From an uncultured Candidatus Melainabacteria bacterium (GTDB taxonomy: Bacteria > Cyanobacteriota > Vampirovibrionia > Gastranaerophilales > Gastranaerophilaceae), in contig CAKUXM010000002.1 in assembly GCA_934700335.1 (NCBI GenBank), forward strand, positions 62,001 through 126,000: a stretch of 64,000 nucleotides of DNA, in the 5' to 3' direction. The notes below the pieces were generated by a model. That model saw nothing but the letters and a program-made list of their open reading frames with translations. It had not been told where the DNA came from and searched no databases. Below, in pieces: positions 51,272 through 59,585 of this stretch (position 1 is the stretch's first letter; each line of letters opens with the position of its first letter). The translations under genes were made by a program, and so were the position numbers.

Positions 51272-52393
51272 ATGGGATTGATAGACAAATTAAAAAACAT
51301 TTCTATTTTAGATAAATACTTATTAAAACAAATCATTGAAGTATTTGTTATGGGTGTTTGTATTTTTACATCTATTATCTTCGCATCAGATACCTTCATT
51401 ACATTGATTAAACAAATTTCCGAGTTTGGTATTCCGTTTAATATAGCACTTACGATGATTATCTTAAATTTACCAGCAGTATTTGTTATGACAATCCCTA
51501 TGGGTATCTTACTTTCAACAGTAATGACATTGAATAAATTATCGTTGGCTTCCGAAATCACAGTAATGAGATCTTGCGGTATTGGATTAAACAGAATTGC
51601 AAAACCAATATTTATTTTTTCAATAGTTATGGCACTATTGAGTTTTTACGTAAATGAAACAGTTGTTCCTGCAACGACAAAGGCATCTAAAAATCTTGCC
51701 ATATGGGCTTTAGGACAAAAAAACATTCCAAATGGAAAACAAAATTTTACCTTCAAAGAATTAAATAGTGATTTGGGCATAAAAAGACTTTTCTACGTAG
51801 GATTTGCAGAAAATAAAGTTTTATACAATATAACAGTTTTAGATTTATCAAAAGAAGATACATTGCAAGTTTTACAAGCAAGAACTGGCGCTACGTCAAC
51901 AGAAGGTTGGAAGTTTGATAAAGGAGCAATTTACACAATCACTGACAAAGGTGATTTGTTAAATACGACCTTCTTTGAAAACTCTGTAGCACAATTCGGT
52001 GTGGATTTATCAAAAGAAATGGATAAAAACTTAGGTCAAGAAAGAAATTTCTTACAACTTGTAAAATACTTGGCAACTACAAATATTAAAGACGAAAACT
52101 TAAAACGAAGCTTAGAAATTCAATTGTTTGAAAAAATAGCAATGCCTATAACTACTATTGTATTTGTACTAATCGGTGTTCCTCTAGCTATTACACCACC
52201 TAGAGTTAGATATAACAGGGGTTTCTTATTTAGTATTATGATTTTATTCTTATACTATGTATTGAGAGCACTATCTGTATCCTTTGCCGAATCAGGTACT
52301 ATTTCTGGGTTCTTAGGCGCATGGTTACCAAACTTTGTACTTACAGCCCTTGGTATTTGGTTATATTACAAAAAAGTTTATACTATTGAATAA
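51272..52393 (+). CDS. LptF/LptG-family lipopolysaccharide export permease
   Basis: 373-residue YjgP/YjgQ protein. Three N-terminal membrane helices, starting with ILDKYLLKQIIEVFVMGVC and including PAVFVMTIPMGILLSTVMTL, are followed by a periplasmic beta-jellyroll region (about 140-260) and three C-terminal helices (FEKIAMPITTIVFVLIGVPL). It forms the inner-membrane permease that extracts lipopolysaccharide toward the outer membrane. F and G cannot be separated from sequence alone. Only one copy is in the window. It ends 84 bp before a convergent small gene. Confidence 0.92.
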   Translation: MGLIDKLKNISILDKYLLKQIIEVFVMGVCIFTSIIFASDTFITLIKQISEFGIPFNIALTMIILNLPAVFVMTIPMGILLSTVMTLNKLSLASEITVMRSCGIGLNRIAKPIFIFSIVMALLSFYVNETVVPATTKASKNLAIWALGQKNIPNGKQNFTFKELNSDLGIKRLFYVGFAENKVLYNITVLDLSKEDTLQVLQARTGATSTEGWKFDKGAIYTITDKGDLLNTTFFENSVAQFGVDLSKEMDKNLGQERNFLQLVKYLATTNIKDENLKRSLEIQLFEKIAMPITTIVFVLIGVPLAITPPRVRYNRGFLFSIMILFLYYVLRALSVSFAESGTISGFLGAWLPNFVLTALGIWLYYKKVYTIE

Positions 52394-52400
52394 CAAAAAA

Positions 52401-52420
52401 GGCAATACAAAAGTATTGCC
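52401..52420 (-). terminator. Terminator of the 101-residue gene
   Basis: GGCAATAC-aaaa-GTATTGCC stem; on the minus strand it is followed by TTTTTTG. Confidence 0.8.
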
Positions 52421-52477
52421 TCAAAAAACTTTAAGGGAAATAGTTATAAAATTTTGGGAAATAAATAAATCTTTTTA

Positions 52478-52783
52478 TTACATGTGCATTTCGAACTTAC
52501 GTGCTGTTTTTGGTTCAGCTGCATTTAAAATGCTTGATGTCATAATGCTTTCATGTTCAATGCTCTTAATTTGTTTTGATACTTTGCCACTGAATACATC
52601 ATCGTTTGTTGCTAAGTATGATTGGATTGCATTTAAGTTGCCAGCTACAGAAGCTTTAACTGATGCAGAAATTTTTTCTAAAGTTGTTTCAGGAACACGA
52701 ACATTCAAGCCAAATGGTTTATAAGAAGTTAAACCTTTGTTCTTGAATAAATCGTTATTGAAAATATTGTTTGTTGTTGTCAT
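52478..52783 (-). CDS. Uncharacterised small protein
   Basis: 101 residues, family not recognised. Asn-rich N-terminus (MTTTNNIFNNDLFKNKG), a YKPFGLNVRVPETTLEKISA stretch, then predicted helices. No signal peptide or membrane helix. The style (Asn/Ser/Thr-rich start, then short helices) recalls the other small lineage proteins at 54617 and 57627. AAGGAAA precedes the ATG and a clean terminator follows, so it is a real monocistronic gene. Confidence 0.7.
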   Translation of the reverse strand: MTTTNNIFNNDLFKNKGLTSYKPFGLNVRVPETTLEKISASVKASVAGNLNAIQSYLATNDDVFSGKVSKQIKSIEHESIMTSSILNAAEPKTARKFEMHM

Positions 52784-52901
52784 TTTTAATATTTCCTTAT
52801 CCCTTACAAGTTATATATCGGCACATCTACATGATATATTTAATGATTTAGGGGAAATTTCATAAAAAGTTTACATTTATTTACAAAAAAAATCAAGAGT
52901 C

Positions 52902-54524
52902 TTATTTCTTCTCGAAAATGTAAGCTGTAAAATCGGCATTTGACAAGGCTTTTGGAACATACTCATCATTTATAAAATTACAAACATCAAAACCATAATC
53001 TAAACATATACTCTTAAAGTAGTAGTTTCCTGTTGGAATATTATGCAAAATTATGTAATCTGGCATGTCATTTTTTAAATTTTTGATTAATCTATCTTCG
53101 CCAAAAGTTTCTACATATAGAGGTAAATATGAGTTGTAATAGTCCTCACTTCTTCTATTTGTTAAATAATTAAAGAACAAACCTTCTGGCAAAATTAAAA
53201 TTTTATCATGCTCATTTGTTTTTTCATTTATAAATTTAATTATATTGTTTGAAGTTTTGCCATAAGTTTTATCAACATAAATCATTCCATTTTGAGTTTT
53301 TACCAGAGTCTTAATATTTTTTCTGTCCGGTAAAAAGAAAATGAAAAACGAAATTGATATTAGTATTAAATATACAGAAATCTGTTTATAACAATCTTTT
53401 TTAGCTAACGTAATCAATGCAATCAACAATAGCGGAATAAAATATACGCCATAAGAACTTAATGCTGTTGCCCAAAAGACTTTTAAAGAAATCAATAATG
53501 CAGATATTATTAAAATTTTCTTTTCATCTGATAATTTTTTATGGAATATACAAAAAAGAATTAATAATAAGAATGGTAGAAATATAAAAGTTTCTAAACT
53601 TGCGATTTTAAAAACTAAAATAACGCTTATTGTAAATGCAATACACGCTTTAATTTTATTATCAGATAAAGTTTTAAATCCGTAATAAATTAAAGCTAAT
53701 GGGAATAAAGTTATTAAAAAGTTTCTAATTAAAATGCCCAAAGTTTGCTTTTTAAATATTAGACCTGAAATTGTGTAAAAATAATTCAAAGTAACAGTTT
53801 GAGACATTGCATAAATATCTTTTAAATTATGAATAAAATCATGAATTGACATACCTTGATGAAATAAATAACCAAAAGCTACACAAGGCGCAATAGCAAA
53901 TGTTATTAACGCCAAAAGATTTTGTTTAATAGAAATTTTATTTTTAAAAGTCAGGTAAATAAAAATCAAACAATACGGAATAAATTCATATTTATTAGAA
54001 ACAGCTAACCCTGCAAAAAAAGTGCTCACTATATACAAAAGAGTATTATTATTTCTTACAAATAAAAGAAGAAAATAAACAGAAGCCAAAACTGCTAACA
54101 ATCCATAAGTCATAGAGAATGAATACGGAAAAATATAATTAAAAATATAAAAAGAAAAGCAACCTAAAATTAGCGTTAATGCTGAAATTGAAGTTGATAA
54201 TAATTTATCAAAAAACAATCTTGAAATTAAAAATACAAAACTTATTACGCAAGTTGCAGTTAAAACCCCTGAAATATACAAGACATTTAAGTTAACACCA
54301 AAGATTTTAAACAAAAACGCATTGTACAAATATGCAAAAGGTCCATAGATATTAAACAAATCTTTGTATAAAACAGCACCTTCCAAAATTCTTTTTGGAT
54401 AAAAAACTTCTCTACCGCAATCAATTACAATATTTCCTTGATGAGCATAAGTCAGCCCAAAAACCAATATTGACAAGAAAAATAACGGTAAAATATATTT
54501 AAGATTTGAATAAAAATTTTTCAT
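52902..54524 (-). CDS. Polytopic membrane glycosyltransferase-like protein (GT-C)
   Basis: 540 residues with about twelve hydrophobic helices. After the first helix the loop DCGREVFYPKRILEGAVLYK followed by DLFNIYGPFAYLYN resembles the first periplasmic loop of GT39-like GT-C proteins, where an acidic residue is catalytic. A soluble C-terminal domain of about 130 residues (from GMIYVDKTYGKTSNNI) follows. It might transfer a lipid-linked sugar to lipopolysaccharide or protein. No ribosome site or promoter is obvious. Single gene between two small lineage genes. Confidence 0.7.
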   Translation of the reverse strand: MKNFYSNLKYILPLFFLSILVFGLTYAHQGNIVIDCGREVFYPKRILEGAVLYKDLFNIYGPFAYLYNAFLFKIFGVNLNVLYISGVLTATCVISFVFLISRLFFDKLLSTSISALTLILGCFSFYIFNYIFPYSFSMTYGLLAVLASVYFLLLFVRNNNTLLYIVSTFFAGLAVSNKYEFIPYCLIFIYLTFKNKISIKQNLLALITFAIAPCVAFGYLFHQGMSIHDFIHNLKDIYAMSQTVTLNYFYTISGLIFKKQTLGILIRNFLITLFPLALIYYGFKTLSDNKIKACIAFTISVILVFKIASLETFIFLPFLLLILFCIFHKKLSDEKKILIISALLISLKVFWATALSSYGVYFIPLLLIALITLAKKDCYKQISVYLILISISFFIFFLPDRKNIKTLVKTQNGMIYVDKTYGKTSNNIIKFINEKTNEHDKILILPEGLFFNYLTNRRSEDYYNSYLPLYVETFGEDRLIKNLKNDMPDYIILHNIPTGNYYFKSICLDYGFDVCNFINDEYVPKALSNADFTAYIFEKK

Positions 54525-54616
54525 ATATTAATAGAATTTAACAAAAAGAATTAAAAAAGGCAATTAATCCTAAAAAAAATACTTTATAAAAGAGTGTAGT
54601 TTAGGAGTAAGGTTAA

Positions 54617-55000
54617 ATGCAAGATTTAAGTTATTTAGCAACAGGTGGCGTTTTAAATTTTGACCCAAATGCGTACTTAAATTCGCCAGTAGTTGGTACA
54701 CCAAATCCTTATGGACAAATTGGTTTGTTGCCAAATGGTACAAAATTGCAAAATCAACCTGCTAAAGACGGTTTTATTTCTAAAAACAAAGAAACAATCA
54801 AAAAAGTTGCAGCTGGTGTAATTTTAACAGGCTTAGCAGCTTTTGGTATCTACAAATGCAAAAATGGCGCTTCAAAATTAACAGAAGCATTATCTAACAC
54901 AAAAGCAGACCTTTCAAAAGGTGCCAGCGAAGCACTTAGTCAAGGTAAAGGTTTCTTTGACAAATGCATAGATACAGTAACAAAATTTTTCAAAAAATAA
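54617..55000 (+). CDS. Uncharacterised small protein with one membrane helix
   Basis: 127 residues, family not recognised. Residues 1-45 are Asn/Pro/Gly-rich (GGVLNFDPNAYLNSPVVGTP), then a basic stretch, one hydrophobic helix (VAAGVILTGLAAFGIYK, about residues 60-76) and an amphipathic Ala/Ser/Lys-rich tail with ALSNTKADLSKGASEALSQG. No cleavable signal peptide. AGGAG and a following AAGG lie upstream. It has its own terminator at 55040. Confidence 0.7.
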   Translation: MQDLSYLATGGVLNFDPNAYLNSPVVGTPNPYGQIGLLPNGTKLQNQPAKDGFISKNKETIKKVAAGVILTGLAAFGIYKCKNGASKLTEALSNTKADLSKGASEALSQGKGFFDKCIDTVTKFFKK

Positions 55001-55039
55001 TTAAAATTTAACCAAATAACTAAACCAAAAACCAATCTT

Positions 55040-55064
55040 AGAGGTATTATTTTATAATACCTCT
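55040..55064 (+). terminator. Terminator after the 127-residue gene
   Basis: AGAGGTATTAT pairs with ATAATACCTCT over TTT, followed by a T-rich stretch; 40 bp after the stop. Confidence 0.85.
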
Positions 55065-55070
55065 TTTATT

Positions 55071-55445
55071 TTAATCTTTTTTTATATTTATGTATTTGTT
55101 AAGCGTTTCGACAAAGCCATGAATGCCACTTTTATTCTTTAAACTTATATCAGAATAATAATGGGCATAATTTTCTAAAATATTTGAAGGTAAATCTGCG
55201 CCTGTTGCAAGAGTGTTTGCAATAAATTCAAGATAATCATCTTGCTCATCTCTGTACAATAAATCTCTTCGTCTCAAGTCCTCGTCAGCCTCTCTATGTA
55301 CAAGAGCATGATATGCTGCTTGGATAGATTTATCCGTATGATAATCTTCTGGGAAATGCAAAATTGCTTCCCTTGAAGAAAGTTTATCAGTTAAAACTTT
55401 AATAATTAAACGACTAACGAAAGCTCTGTCTTCTTGAAGAGACAT
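55071..55445 (-). CDS. Uncharacterised protein in operon with dut
   Basis: 124 residues, family not recognised. All-helical by appearance and rich in charged and aromatic residues: EDRAFVSRLIIKVLTDKLSS, HALVHREADEDLRRRDLLYR, NILENYAHYYSDISLKN. No signal peptide. It starts 2 bp after the dut stop, so it is translationally linked to dUTPase. A link to nucleotide metabolism is possible but unsupported. Confidence 0.75.
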   Translation of the reverse strand: MSLQEDRAFVSRLIIKVLTDKLSSREAILHFPEDYHTDKSIQAAYHALVHREADEDLRRRDLLYRDEQDDYLEFIANTLATGADLPSNILENYAHYYSDISLKNKSGIHGFVETLNKYINIKKD

Positions 55446-55447
55446 AA

Positions 55448-55885
55448 CTAAGCCTTTCCGGTTGAACCAAAACCACCTTCACCACGAGCAGTATCAGATA
55501 GTTCTGTTACAACTTCAATTTCTGCTTGTTCATATCTAGCAATAACCATTTGCGCAATTCTTTCGTTTGGTTGAATTGTATATTCTTCGCTTGAAAGATT
55601 TACGATAGGGATTAAAAGTTCGCCACGATAGTCTTCATCAATTGTACCAACACAGTTGATTAATGTTATACCATGTTTAATTGATAAACCTGAACGTGGT
55701 CGGACTTGAGCTTCATAACCGTGTTCTAGTTCAATTTTCAAACCTGTTGGAATAAGTTTACGTTCAAGAGGTTTTAATACAATTGGCTCAGAAATTGCAG
55801 CACACAAATCCATGCCAGAAGCACCAGATGTTTTATATTCTGGTAAAATTTCGTTATGTGGTAATCTTTCTATCTTTAATTTCAT
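55448..55885 (-). CDS. dut: dUTP diphosphatase (dUTPase)
   Basis: Trimeric dUTPase that removes dUTP and supplies dUMP. All five family motifs are present in 145 residues: SGASGMDLCAA, VRPRSGLSIKHGI, GTIDEDYRGEL, RIAQMVIARYEQ and RGEGGFGSTG. The ATG at 55885 is chosen because an extended -10 ends 6 nt ahead of it and a TTG six codons earlier would lie within the promoter. First gene of a two-gene operon. Confidence 0.96.
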   Translation of the reverse strand: MKLKIERLPHNEILPEYKTSGASGMDLCAAISEPIVLKPLERKLIPTGLKIELEHGYEAQVRPRSGLSIKHGITLINCVGTIDEDYRGELLIPIVNLSSEEYTIQPNERIAQMVIARYEQAEIEVVTELSDTARGEGGFGSTGKA

Positions 55886-55900
55886 AACTTTATTGTAACA
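55886..55900 (-). promoter_or_regulatory. Extended -10 for leaderless start of dut
   Basis: On the minus strand TGT-TACAAT (55900-55892) followed by exactly 6 nt and the ATG at 55885. No Shine-Dalgarno. Confidence 0.6.
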
Positions 55901-55915
55901 CAAGGATAGAAGATT

Positions 55916-57511
55916 TTACTCTTCTTCGTGAAAAATTATTGTATCACCGAGTTGAAGAATAGTATCACCATTTGGAACAAAAGAATTATTTTTTCTTTTC
56001 ACAAGTGCTATTAAAAAATTTTCTGGATAATCGATGTCTCGTATTTTTTTATTTAGCCAATCATGATTAGAATCAATATACGTTTCATATAGAATAATTT
56101 CGTTATCCAACTCTTTAACAGTTGTACCTACAACGACCTCATCACCTGCTTCAATTACAGTTCCACCTTTAGGCAAAATTCTTTTACCATCACGCTGAAT
56201 GTACAAAATTAATGCGCCTTCTTCAAGGTTCATGTCTTTAACCATTGTATTACACCAAAGATGAGAGGTATTTACTATGAATTTATTTAGAGCAATTGAA
56301 GCCTCTTGTTGATAATCGTTAAATGTTTTTCTAACATCAGCAAATTTATCAATCATATCATGTTTTTTTGCAATTAGAGGTAACAACGAACCTTGTATTG
56401 CAACAGATAAAAACGAAACAACAAATACAATATGGAATAAATCATATTTGAGAGAATCACTCTGAGCAACAACCAAAAGTGCAAATACTATTGAGGCAGC
56501 GCCTCTTAAACCAGCCCATGACATGAAATATAACTGATTAAATTTTGCTTTAAATGGTAACATTATTATCCCTAATGCCAATGGTCTTGCAATAAAAGAT
56601 AAGAAAATTGTTATTAATAAAGCAGGAATAAGAATTTCCGGAACTTTATGTGGGAATGATAAAAATCCGATTAAGAAAAAGATTAAAACTTGGCATAACG
56701 CAGTTATACCGTCAAAAAAGTGAATCATTCTAATCTTGTTTTTAATACGACTGTTACCAATTATAATACCCGCAAGATAAACACTCAAATATCCATTTCC
56801 ACCAATTAATTCAGGAACTGCAAACGCAGCCAGAGCAGTTGCAACAAGAAAGATAGAATCTGTACCTTCTACTAAAATTCTTGTTTTTCTAAAAAAATAA
56901 ACTGCAAAAAGCGCAATTAAAACACCTAATGAAATTCCGTAGAATAATTGCTTGAATAACATTGGAGTAATTGTAGAAATTTCACTACCTTTTAACAAAA
57001 CAAGCCCTAACATCGTTAACATGTAGGCAAAAGGGTCGTTGCTACCACTTTCCATTTCAAGAATTGGAGCAGTATTATATTTTAGATTAAGACTCTTTGA
57101 ACGCAATATTGAAAATACTGATGCAGCATCTGTTGAACTAATAATTGCACCAATTAAAAAGCTTTCTGCAAAAGACATTTTTATTGTGTAAAAACAAAAA
57201 AGTGCACAAAATAAAGCCGTAAAAATTGTACCGAACGAGGATAACAAAATAGCTTGTAACGTTACTTTTTTATTTTCTGGTTTTTTAGTACAAAATCCGC
57301 CATAAAAAATTATAAATATTAATCCGATAGAGCAGAGTTTTGAGGTTAAATCATAATCATCAAAATGAAGTTTAAAAATACCATCACAGCCAAATAACAT
57401 TCCTAAAAACATAAAGAAAACAAGGACAGGAAGCCCTATTTTACTAGAAAATTTATTGGTTAATATACACGAAAATATTACTATCGCTGTAAAAAGAATT
57501 ATCGAGACCAT
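55916..57511 (-). CDS. K+/H+ (cation/proton) antiporter, NhaP2/CvrA-type
   Basis: 531 residues: CPA1 antiporter with about twelve membrane helices (1-385) plus a cytoplasmic TrkA-C/RCK_C-like regulatory part (about 430-531). Key segments are FLIGAIISSTDAASVFSIL and LEMESGSNDPFAYMLTM, the acidic ion-binding helices of the family, and MSWAGLRGAASIVFALLVV. The tail contains two repeats ending VIEAGDEVVVGTT and ILQLGDTIIFHEEE, typical of RCK_C. GGAGG precedes the ATG. It probably controls K+ and pH balance. Confidence 0.92.
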   Translation of the reverse strand: MVSIILFTAIVIFSCILTNKFSSKIGLPVLVFFMFLGMLFGCDGIFKLHFDDYDLTSKLCSIGLIFIIFYGGFCTKKPENKKVTLQAILLSSFGTIFTALFCALFCFYTIKMSFAESFLIGAIISSTDAASVFSILRSKSLNLKYNTAPILEMESGSNDPFAYMLTMLGLVLLKGSEISTITPMLFKQLFYGISLGVLIALFAVYFFRKTRILVEGTDSIFLVATALAAFAVPELIGGNGYLSVYLAGIIIGNSRIKNKIRMIHFFDGITALCQVLIFFLIGFLSFPHKVPEILIPALLITIFLSFIARPLALGIIMLPFKAKFNQLYFMSWAGLRGAASIVFALLVVAQSDSLKYDLFHIVFVVSFLSVAIQGSLLPLIAKKHDMIDKFADVRKTFNDYQQEASIALNKFIVNTSHLWCNTMVKDMNLEEGALILYIQRDGKRILPKGGTVIEAGDEVVVGTTVKELDNEIILYETYIDSNHDWLNKKIRDIDYPENFLIALVKRKNNSFVPNGDTILQLGDTIIFHEEE

Positions 57512-57575
57512 AAAAACCTCCGTTTTACAAGGATAACATATAATTCAAATTCTGACAAGAGAGATTATATAAAGT

Positions 57576-57610
57576 AAAGAGGCGGATTGAAAATTTCAAT
57601 CCGCCTCTTT
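57576..57610. terminator. Strong palindromic terminator between two leftward genes
   Basis: AAAGAGGCGGATTGAAA pairs perfectly with its complement across position 57593. It follows the 88-residue gene (minus) by 17 bp and isolates it from the antiporter gene. Confidence 0.85.
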
Positions 57611-57626
57611 AAAAACTTTTTCCTAA

Positions 57627-57893
57627 TTAAGCAAAGGTATCAAAACCTTCTGCTTTTTTAGTTTTTGCTCTGTGATTTTTTTCAAAAGCATCTGCCATTT
57701 GGATTAGCATTTTGTTTTGCAATTGTTGCATGTCCATTTGCTTATCCATTCTGTGAAGAGCTTCCATATTAGAATTTGGTCCAATAGCACTGATTGCATT
57801 AATTCTAGCCTGATTACCCATCATCATATTATATTGTGCATCGTGTCTCATTGCTGTTGCTTGCATTAGACCTAATGTATTAATTAATGACAT
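57627..57893 (-). CDS. Uncharacterised Met/Gln-rich small protein
   Basis: 88 residues, family not recognised. Very rich in Met, Gln and Asn: LMQATAMRHDAQYNMMMGNQ and MDKQMDMQQLQNKMLIQMAD, probably two amphipathic helices, followed by a short basic tail (KNHRAKTKKAEG). No signal peptide. AGGTAAGA precedes the ATG. Twelve or so Met in 88 residues is unusual. Monocistronic with a strong terminator, so it is likely well expressed. Confidence 0.7.
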   Translation of the reverse strand: MSLINTLGLMQATAMRHDAQYNMMMGNQARINAISAIGPNSNMEALHRMDKQMDMQQLQNKMLIQMADAFEKNHRAKTKKAEGFDTFA

Positions 57894-58062
57894 TCTTACC
57901 TACTTTCCACAAACATTATAACTTATAATTATCAATTTGTGAAGTGGTGTAAATAGCTTATTTTAATAAATCATTACAATTAAATTATTTTACTTTTTAT
58001 GTTATCATCATTACATTATAAGCAAAATTTATAACAAGTATAATAAATAAAAGGATAAAAAT

Positions 58063-59091
58063 ATGTTTGAAAATTTCTTTAAAAATTATATCTCAGCAAA
58101 AAATATAGTATTCTTAATACTTTCAATATTATTCATAATTTTTATTTTCAAAAATTCTGATATTGCGATAATGTTTTTTGCATCATACGTTCTTGCGTGT
58201 TCACTTAACCCGTTTGTAAACACTCTTGTAGAAAAGAAAAAATTGAGCAGAAACATTGCCGCAGCAATCGTTTTGGGTTGTGGGTTACTAATCGTATTTT
58301 TATTTTTAATACCGGCAATAATTATGGCAGGTAGTGAAGTTAAAACTTTTGCAACTTCTTTCCCTAGATATATTGGTGATTTTGACGAGTTCTTACAAAA
58401 CTTACCTTTTTTTAATTTAAGTCTTAAAGATGTCGAGATAACATCAGTTCTATCTTCACTTTCAGAATCATCTCAAGCAATAATGAACAACATTATGGAT
58501 ATGGGTAAAGAAATAAGCTCTGCATTTATTTATCTGGTAATTTCAATAATGGTAATCTACTACTTTATGGCAGATAAAGACATTATCAAAGAAACATATC
58601 TAAAATCTTTCCCAACACAAATGAGAAAGAAAGCTAAAAATATAATAGACATTATTTCTCAAAAAGTCGGTGGTTATATCTTCGCTCAACTAGTAACAAT
58701 TGCAAGCGTAGGTATTGTAATGGCTGTTGGCTTATCAATTATGCGAATTGATTACGCATTATTATTAGCATTAATTACAACAGTACTAGATTTAATCCCA
58801 GTTGTAGGTCCAACAATTGCACTTACAATTTGTATAATCGCAACATCTCAAGCCGGTATTGGCTCAGTAGTTACGGTTTTAGTTGTATTTGCAATAGCAC
58901 AACTTGTTGAAAACAACTTTGTTAGACCATTCGTTTTCGGCAAATTCTTAAACCTTCACCCATTATTAATTTATCTATTCTTATTTATAATGGCAAAATA
59001 CGCTGGCATCGTCGGTGTTGTATTTGCACCAGCCGTTGCAGCTACTGTTTGTGTATTATATGAAGAACTTTACATGAAAAACTTAAACTAA
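58063..59091 (+). CDS. AI-2E family transporter (PerM-like)
   Basis: 342-residue inner-membrane protein with about eight helices. Family features: N-terminal helix pair, the periplasmic region with VEITSVLSSLSESSQAIMN, KVGGYIFAQLVTIASVGIVM, and ALITTVLDLIPVVGPTIALT followed by ENNFVRPFVFGKFLNLHPLL, the conserved C-terminal block. Members export varied solutes and some act as Na+/H+ antiporters; the substrate cannot be predicted. AAAGGATAA precedes the ATG. Monocistronic. Confidence 0.9.
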   Translation: MFENFFKNYISAKNIVFLILSILFIIFIFKNSDIAIMFFASYVLACSLNPFVNTLVEKKKLSRNIAAAIVLGCGLLIVFLFLIPAIIMAGSEVKTFATSFPRYIGDFDEFLQNLPFFNLSLKDVEITSVLSSLSESSQAIMNNIMDMGKEISSAFIYLVISIMVIYYFMADKDIIKETYLKSFPTQMRKKAKNIIDIISQKVGGYIFAQLVTIASVGIVMAVGLSIMRIDYALLLALITTVLDLIPVVGPTIALTICIIATSQAGIGSVVTVLVVFAIAQLVENNFVRPFVFGKFLNLHPLLIYLFLFIMAKYAGIVGVVFAPAVAATVCVLYEELYMKNLN

Positions 59092-59094
59092 AAG

Positions 59095-59448
59095 CTATTT
59101 TTTCTTTCTAGCTTTTTTAGCCTCATCATCAAGTTTGTTAATATGATTGGCAACGTCCTCTACTGTCATGCCCATAGCTTTGTCATAATCTAGTTTATAA
59201 CCTTTTAAAAGCTTTTTCATTTCGTCAGTAGAAACATTACCGTCTCCATTCAAATCTAGCTTTTGCATAGCTTTATCAGATAAATCCTTTGTAATAAGAG
59301 GCTTTGCAAATATAGAAACAGAACCTTTTGCTAAACTGTTAAACTCTTCCTTATTAATACCTTTGCCGTCTTTATCATACTTATTTATAAGTTCTGAGAC
59401 AGTCATTTTCAAAGTTTTATTATTTATAAAAGAAGAGTATTTTACCAT
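59095..59448 (-). CDS. EF-hand protein
   Basis: 117-residue protein with two EF-hand loops. DLNGDGNVSTDE is a canonical 12-residue calcium loop; DKDGKGINKEEF is a second, close to canonical. A hydrophobic stretch between them (SIFAKPLITKD) and a Lys-rich tail (DDEAKKARKKK) complete it. No signal peptide, so it binds calcium in the cytoplasm or is exported by another route. AAGGA precedes the ATG. It lies downstream of the large papain-like gene but is separated from it by a terminator. Confidence 0.85.
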   Translation of the reverse strand: MVKYSSFINNKTLKMTVSELINKYDKDGKGINKEEFNSLAKGSVSIFAKPLITKDLSDKAMQKLDLNGDGNVSTDEMKKLLKGYKLDYDKAMGMTVEDVANHINKLDDEAKKARKKK

Positions 59449-59536
59449 GTTTAATCCTTAATTACCTATATATTTTTTTAAAATTTTAAAATGAGAAAAA
59501 TTGTGTAATTTTTTTCTCTTTGTAACATAAATAAAC

Positions 59537-59569
59537 AAAAAGAGAGGTGCTAATTTCACCTCTCTTTTT
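59537..59569 (-). terminator. Terminator of the 1369-residue gene
   Basis: AAAAAGAGAGGTG pairs with CACCTCTCTTTTT over a 7-nt loop; symmetrical A and T runs. It lies 17 bp after the stop (minus strand). Confidence 0.88.
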
Positions 59570-59585
59570 AAACAACTTATATCTC

